From: Roseivirga sp. UBA6052
GTDB taxonomy: Bacteria > Bacteroidota > Bacteroidia > Cytophagales > Cyclobacteriaceae
Reading direction: 5' to 3'
DNA: 64,000 nt
Assembly (NCBI GenBank): GCA_002427755.1
Contig: DIYO01000001.1
Coordinates: 124,001-188,000 of the forward strand
This document shows positions 60,471-64,000 of this stretch, piece after piece. The notes below the pieces were generated by a model. The model was not told the origin of the DNA. It saw nothing but the letters and a program-made list of their open reading frames with translations, and ran no database searches. Position 1 is the stretch's first letter; each line of letters opens with the position of its first letter. Made by a program: the position numbers and the translations under genes.

Positions 60471-60504
60471 TAAAAAAAGATCTTAAACTGATGCTTAAGA
60501 TCTT
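60471..60504 (-). terminator. Terminator of the Wzy/ligase-like gene
   Basis: AAGATCTTAA (60477-60486) pairs with TTAAGATCTT (60495-60504) around an eight-base loop. Seven Ts follow on the minus strand (complement of 60472-60478). It ends the gene at 60508-61971, so the next glycosyltransferase needs its own promoter. Confidence 0.85.
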
Positions 60505-60507
60505 CAT

Positions 60508-61971
60508 TTATCCATCGTCTTGATGCCGGTATTTATAGCGCGTGAGTAAGAACATAAATGGAATCATCATGTTCAGAATTGCTCCGGTTGGCATTTGAGC
60601 AAAAACCTGGTTACCATAACTACAGAATACTACACCCGTTAGCGATGCGAAGAATGCCATGGCATAGGTCTTTTCCCGTGTATTTGGCGAAGCCATAATT
60701 CGGGCACCAGCTCTACCCATTGTATAACCAATAATTACCAAGTGGAAGGTTAAACCTATAATACCGGTTTCGGCCCAGATTTTAACATACCAACTATCTG
60801 TTGCGGTATTGGCCATAAGAGAGTTAGGATTGAATCTGGCTCCCCAGAATCCGGCTGTTCCTACACCACCACCAAATGGCTTATTCCTCAAATACCTAGC
60901 AAAGGTCTTTTGGTTTTCGTAACGTACATTCAGCGATGCATTATTCGGATCAAGCGCTGTTCGCATTCTCCTTACTTGCTCAACACCTTGAAACATGAAG
61001 GTATATTTCAGAATAACGAATATGGTGATCATACCTATTAGGCCTGCCATCAAAATCTTGAAGTTTTTGATTAAAACTAAGTAGGATAAGGCACCTGCAG
61101 CAGGTACCATTAAGGCGCCACGCGTTCCTGAAATACCGAAGCCCATTAAGAATATGATCGCTAGAACACCGTATAATATCCGTTCTCTCATCTTAAATGG
61201 CCCCATAGCCAGTATACCACATATCAGTAGCATCATGGCCTGAGAAGCTCCAAATGCGCCTGCATCCGAGTAGAATGAGAATGTTCTTAATACACCGTGA
61301 AGGATATGTTCTTCAGCGTGGTCTAGATCGTATAACCAGTAGTTCTCAGCTGCGTCTAATCCAATTATGTTTTGTTTAAAGCCCCATGCCGTTGCTAAAA
61401 GTGAAATGATAAATATGATTCTAATGAATAGTTTGATGTCTTGATCGCTACGGAATAAGATAAAGATCAATGGAATGGTAAGCATGTTATAGAATCCAAT
61501 GGCACGCATAGCGTAAAACCATGCGATTGGCCCGTTACCGGAAGGGTTGACTATTTCGAATACCAAATAACCCATCCAACCACAGGTCAAGTAGACTATA
61601 TCATTCTTTAAGTGTTTCTTTTTGAATTTGACTTTCTTATTGAGAATTACAGAAAGCCAACAAAGCAGAAGTAAGATGTCTACGGTTAACCCCCACGGGG
61701 CTGGAACGTACCTACCGAGTCCCGCAATGAAGAAATTCATAATAAGTACTGCCCACACACCAATCTTAGGATTGTCCCAGAGCATACCTAAAAAGGCAAA
61801 GGCCACAGGTAATGCCAGAAGTATCATGCCACCCATTAGCCCCATGACTTTCATAAGTAGGTAGCTTACAAAAGCAATACCCACAAAGATTAAAATACCT
61901 TGCGGGGTTCGTAATTTATCTACTCCGGTTTTGTCCCTTAAAAAAGCGCTATCGTAGTTGGTTACTTGCAC
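60508..61971 (-). CDS. O-antigen ligase/Wzy-like polymerase
   Basis: The 487-residue protein has about twelve transmembrane helices and the periplasmic loop pattern of the O-antigen ligase family (FSFYSDAGAFGASQAMMLLI, MGFGISGTRGALMVPAAG, then FGGGVGTAGFWGARFNPNSL). It probably polymerises or ligates repeat units on the outer face of the inner membrane. The only in-frame start is GTG at 61971. A TACCTTTG -7-like box (61983-61976) lies four bases before it, which would make the mRNA nearly leaderless. A CAGTTATC half-site lies at 62022-62015. Confidence 0.85.
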   Translation of the reverse strand: MQVTNYDSAFLRDKTGVDKLRTPQGILIFVGIAFVSYLLMKVMGLMGGMILLALPVAFAFLGMLWDNPKIGVWAVLIMNFFIAGLGRYVPAPWGLTVDILLLLCWLSVILNKKVKFKKKHLKNDIVYLTCGWMGYLVFEIVNPSGNGPIAWFYAMRAIGFYNMLTIPLIFILFRSDQDIKLFIRIIFIISLLATAWGFKQNIIGLDAAENYWLYDLDHAEEHILHGVLRTFSFYSDAGAFGASQAMMLLICGILAMGPFKMRERILYGVLAIIFLMGFGISGTRGALMVPAAGALSYLVLIKNFKILMAGLIGMITIFVILKYTFMFQGVEQVRRMRTALDPNNASLNVRYENQKTFARYLRNKPFGGGVGTAGFWGARFNPNSLMANTATDSWYVKIWAETGIIGLTFHLVIIGYTMGRAGARIMASPNTREKTYAMAFFASLTGVVFCSYGNQVFAQMPTGAILNMMIPFMFLLTRYKYRHQDDG

Positions 61972-61975
61972 ATTA

Positions 61976-61983
61976 CAAAGGTA
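61976..61983 (-). promoter_or_regulatory. -7 box directly before the Wzy-like gene
   Basis: TACCTTTG on the minus strand matches TAnnTTTG exactly and ends only four bases before the GTG at 61971. If used, transcription would start at or within the start codon, so the message would be leaderless or start a few codons in. The -33 region (TTTA about 17-19 bases upstream) is a weak match. Confidence 0.4.
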
Positions 61984-62031
61984 CTAATGGGGTAGGCCAT
62001 AAACGGATTGTTTGGATAACTGACCGTCAAA

Positions 62032-62056
62032 CGTAGATGAGTAACAAGAATCTACG
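62032..62056. other. Stem-loop at the end of the GT gene 62058-63236
   Basis: CGTAGAT (62032-62038) pairs with ATCTACG (62050-62056) around an eleven-base loop, just after the stop codon of the minus-strand glycosyltransferase. There is no T-run, so it may be a weak terminator or a messenger-stabilising structure between that gene and the Wzy-like gene. Confidence 0.4.
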
Positions 62057-62057
62057 G

Positions 62058-63236
62058 TTAAGCGCAAAGTAGCCTTGAGAACATATTTGAACGCTGATTC
62101 CATGAGTTTCTTTGGGCGAAAGTTATACGCTTGTGAGCTTTCAATCGGCTGTTATATTTCAGTTGCTTACGAATCTCCTTTACAAAGGACTCTGGATTTT
62201 CAGCTACACCAATCTGGTTGCTAAAGTCGGTTAAATCTGCGAAGTCTGTGCTCACCACAGGTTTACCCATAGCCAAGTATTCATTAATCTTGAGTGGGTA
62301 AATCGCAGCTGTTAATTCATTCTTTACAAAGGGTATTACACACAGATCCATTTTACCAATATGCTCGGGTAGAGTTTCTTGAGGAACTGCACCATGCAAA
62401 TTGAGTCTCTTTTCTACAGCCTCAGGAATTATCGTCTTCACAGGTCCATAGAAATCGAATGTATGGTTAGGTAAGTTATCTTGAAGGTATTTAATCAACT
62501 TAAAGTCAATACGGTCGTCAATAGCCCCTACATAGCCTATAGAGCGTGTTTTAGCATGATGTTTCGGTACACTTTGAAAGATATCTAAGTTTACCCCATT
62601 CGGTACTAATTGGCAATTTTCATTGTAGTCAGACTTCTTCTCCTGGAGCTTTTTACTGCTTGTTACTACTAGGTCCACTTGCTTCATGAATGCCTTTTCA
62701 TAAACCGGTCCGTGTTTGCCGCTCCAATTGGTGCCGGCAATTTCATCATAACAGTAGTAAATTGATTTTTCTGCTTTCCACGCTTTCTGAGTCATTAAAC
62801 CATAAACAGGATTAAAAGCATTTACTAGAGTAAAGGAGTCGAGTTTCAGTTTACGCTTTATATACTTGATCCATAGTCTTAGCCAAGCGCCATTTACTTT
62901 AGATACAAGTTTGAAAAGCTTAGGATTTGAAATGAAGGTACTTGGTAGAATAGGAGGCAGGTTAACTACCTCTATTGTGCCAAATTTGGTTTGGATTTTT
63001 CTTACTCTGGACTTTAACCCTAAGACACGCTTTTTTGGTGTATGAGGGTTCTTTAATACATCTTTTAATGTATAGTGATAGTCTATAAAAACTACTCTAT
63101 GAGAGCTTGACAGCCTCGTCATCAATTCTATAGTAGACTTGACATAAGGGGTGTCCCAAGCCGGGAAGCTGTGACAAACCACAGTTCTTCTCGTATTAGT
63201 TTTAGTTCTCGGTTTTCTGTTCTTAAAGACCTTCAT
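62058..63236 (-). CDS. GT4/GT1-type glycosyltransferase
   Basis: The 392-residue protein has a GT-B layout. The N-terminal half contains VVCHSFPAWDTPYVKSTIEL and SIYYCYDEIAGTNWSGKHG; the C-terminal half contains IGYVGAIDDRIDFKLIKYL and PFVKNELTAAIYPLKINEYLAMGKPVVSTDF, the donor-sugar binding region of family-1-type domains. It resembles teichuronic-acid TuaH-like transferases by pattern. It lies five bases after the Wzc-like gene, so both are in one transcript. Confidence 0.85.
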   Translation of the reverse strand: MKVFKNRKPRTKTNTRRTVVCHSFPAWDTPYVKSTIELMTRLSSSHRVVFIDYHYTLKDVLKNPHTPKKRVLGLKSRVRKIQTKFGTIEVVNLPPILPSTFISNPKLFKLVSKVNGAWLRLWIKYIKRKLKLDSFTLVNAFNPVYGLMTQKAWKAEKSIYYCYDEIAGTNWSGKHGPVYEKAFMKQVDLVVTSSKKLQEKKSDYNENCQLVPNGVNLDIFQSVPKHHAKTRSIGYVGAIDDRIDFKLIKYLQDNLPNHTFDFYGPVKTIIPEAVEKRLNLHGAVPQETLPEHIGKMDLCVIPFVKNELTAAIYPLKINEYLAMGKPVVSTDFADLTDFSNQIGVAENPESFVKEIRKQLKYNSRLKAHKRITFAQRNSWNQRSNMFSRLLCA

Positions 63237-63241
63237 TTCCT

Positions 63242-64000
63242 TTATACTTTAGATGATTTCAATCCTTGTGTTACTAATCTGAATGCTATTGCTCTAATAA
63301 AGCCTCTGCGTTTTGGTACTTCGCCTATCACTTGTTCTAGCACATCTGTGCTCACTCCGTTTAAGAAGAGTAATGGTTTTTTACCTGCTAGTTTGGCATA
63401 AACCTCAACTGCATGTTCATCGGCCGGAGTCCACTTTCTGTTAGCTCTCGCCACCAGAATGTGTACATCGGCATTTTTTACTACCTCTTCTCCGTAAGGT
63501 TCGTGAAGTATTGAGGCTACTTTTGTGAACTCAAATTCTCTGTTAGGCGTACCTTCTTCTACTGCTAAGTATTTTGAGAAGTATTCCTTCAAGTGTTCCA
63601 TTAAGTATCCTTTTCCTTCGCCTCTTTGAGTAGAGATAATGTTGACTCGTTTAGGTGTATCAAGCCCTTTCGTTACCGCTCTAATTTGCTGTATGAATAG
63701 GTTGAGTGCTTGTTTGTTGACTGCTTCGAAGTCTACTTTAGCTCTCTTTAATTTTCTTGGTTGTTTAGCCAGGATACCACCAACTTTTAATTTGGTTTGT
63801 TCTGCGGCTTGTTCTGGGTTTTTCAAGCTGCTGTCTAAGAATTCCATTGCGATTAATAAGGCACCAGGCAATACCATACCCACCATAAAGGCGAGTACCA
63901 CCATCATCATGGCTTTAGATGCACTTGGGTTAATAGGATAGTATGGTGCATCTATAACCTCTAGGTTACTAGACATCATGCTGCTGTATTTATGCAGCTT
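63242..64000 (-). CDS. C-terminal part of Wzc/chain-length determinant protein (truncated by window)
   Basis: The frame is open to the window edge (codons before the first Met read KLHKYSS), so only the C-terminal 252 residues are seen. They begin with the conserved proline-rich loop and second transmembrane helix of a Wzz/Wzc protein (VIDAPYYPINPSASKAMMM, then FMVGMVLPGALLIAMEFL). A cytoplasmic part follows with NIISTQRGEGKGYLMEHL, which resembles a tyrosine-kinase P-loop, but it reads GEGKGY, so ATP binding may be weak or altered. The protein would regulate chain length and export. Its N-terminal half lies outside. Confidence 0.85.
   Translation of the reverse strand, partial: KLHKYSSMMSSNLEVIDAPYYPINPSASKAMMMVVLAFMVGMVLPGALLIAMEFLDSSLKNPEQAAEQTKLKVGGILAKQPRKLKRAKVDFEAVNKQALNLFIQQIRAVTKGLDTPKRVNIISTQRGEGKGYLMEHLKEYFSKYLAVEEGTPNREFEFTKVASILHEPYGEEVVKNADVHILVARANRKWTPADEHAVEVYAKLAGKKPLLFLNGVSTDVLEQVIGEVPKRRGFIRAIAFRLVTQGLKSSKV

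Overview
The window looks like chromosomal DNA of a marine-type Bacteroidota, probably a Cytophagales relative such as Roseivirga (inference). GC content is low to moderate. Shine-Dalgarno sequences are weak, and several genes have a TAnnTTTG -7 box. The gene set is typical of the phylum: ~800-residue FtsX/MacB permeases, VPS10/BNR secreted proteins, LytTR regulators, amidohydrolase clusters and four-helix-bundle 'S23' proteins. No rRNA, tRNA, CRISPR array, transposase or prophage was found.

Layout. 0.2-5.3 kb (minus): greB, a serine beta-lactamase-like lipoprotein, DUF2164, a Tat-exported Gfo/Idh/MocA oxidoreductase and a membrane protein. 5.3-8.6 kb (minus): an NtrC-type response regulator, a small exported protein and an NtrY-like kinase. 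These diverge from three large permease genes (8.8-16.1 kb, plus). The permease promoter carries a -24/-12-like element and an upstream double TGTC-N7-GAC(A/G) site. 16.1-23.8 kb (minus): two exported proteins, mnmA, a CPBP protease and three tandem exported amidohydrolases, only one of which keeps the HxH metal motif. 24-26.7 kb (plus): a TPR/LytS-type kinase and LytTR regulator preceded by a 21-bp-phased direct repeat. 27-34.3 kb: mixed single genes (fatty acid hydroxylase, SnoaL-like, AlkB-like, membrane LytTR regulator, S1/P1 nuclease, metallo-hydrolase, GIY-YIG nuclease). 34.5-45.8 kb: a GH94-like protein of 1137 residues, a VPS10/BNR protein, a YCII protein, quinone reductase, SIMPL, YdeI and a deiminase lipoprotein. 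45.9-48.9 kb (plus): a 2H-like protein, two S23-like four-helix-bundle proteins and a Y-family polymerase. 49-54.3 kb (plus): a small protein, a multi-PAS kinase, a LytTR regulator and a DEAD-box helicase. 54.3-64 kb (minus): an exopolysaccharide cluster with five glycosyltransferases, a flippase, a Wzy/ligase-like protein, the end of a Wzc-like protein and an overlooked 43-codon membrane ORF.

Three structures stand out. (1) A family of intergenic repeats with CGTCA outer ends and palindromic cores occurs as inverted pairs. One pair tightly brackets a single-domain GIY-YIG nuclease gene and another brackets the YCII gene with a compensatory base change in its hairpin, suggesting a REPIN-like element tied to a GIY-YIG nuclease. 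(2) An S23/IVP-type four-helix-bundle gene is flanked on both sides by heptanucleotide tandem repeats. (3) A four-copy CAsTTATCGAA array at 20-21 bp spacing precedes the PAS kinase/LytTR genes, and a two-copy version at 21 bp spacing precedes an exopolysaccharide glycosyltransferase, predicting a LytTR regulon that links signalling to the polysaccharide cluster.
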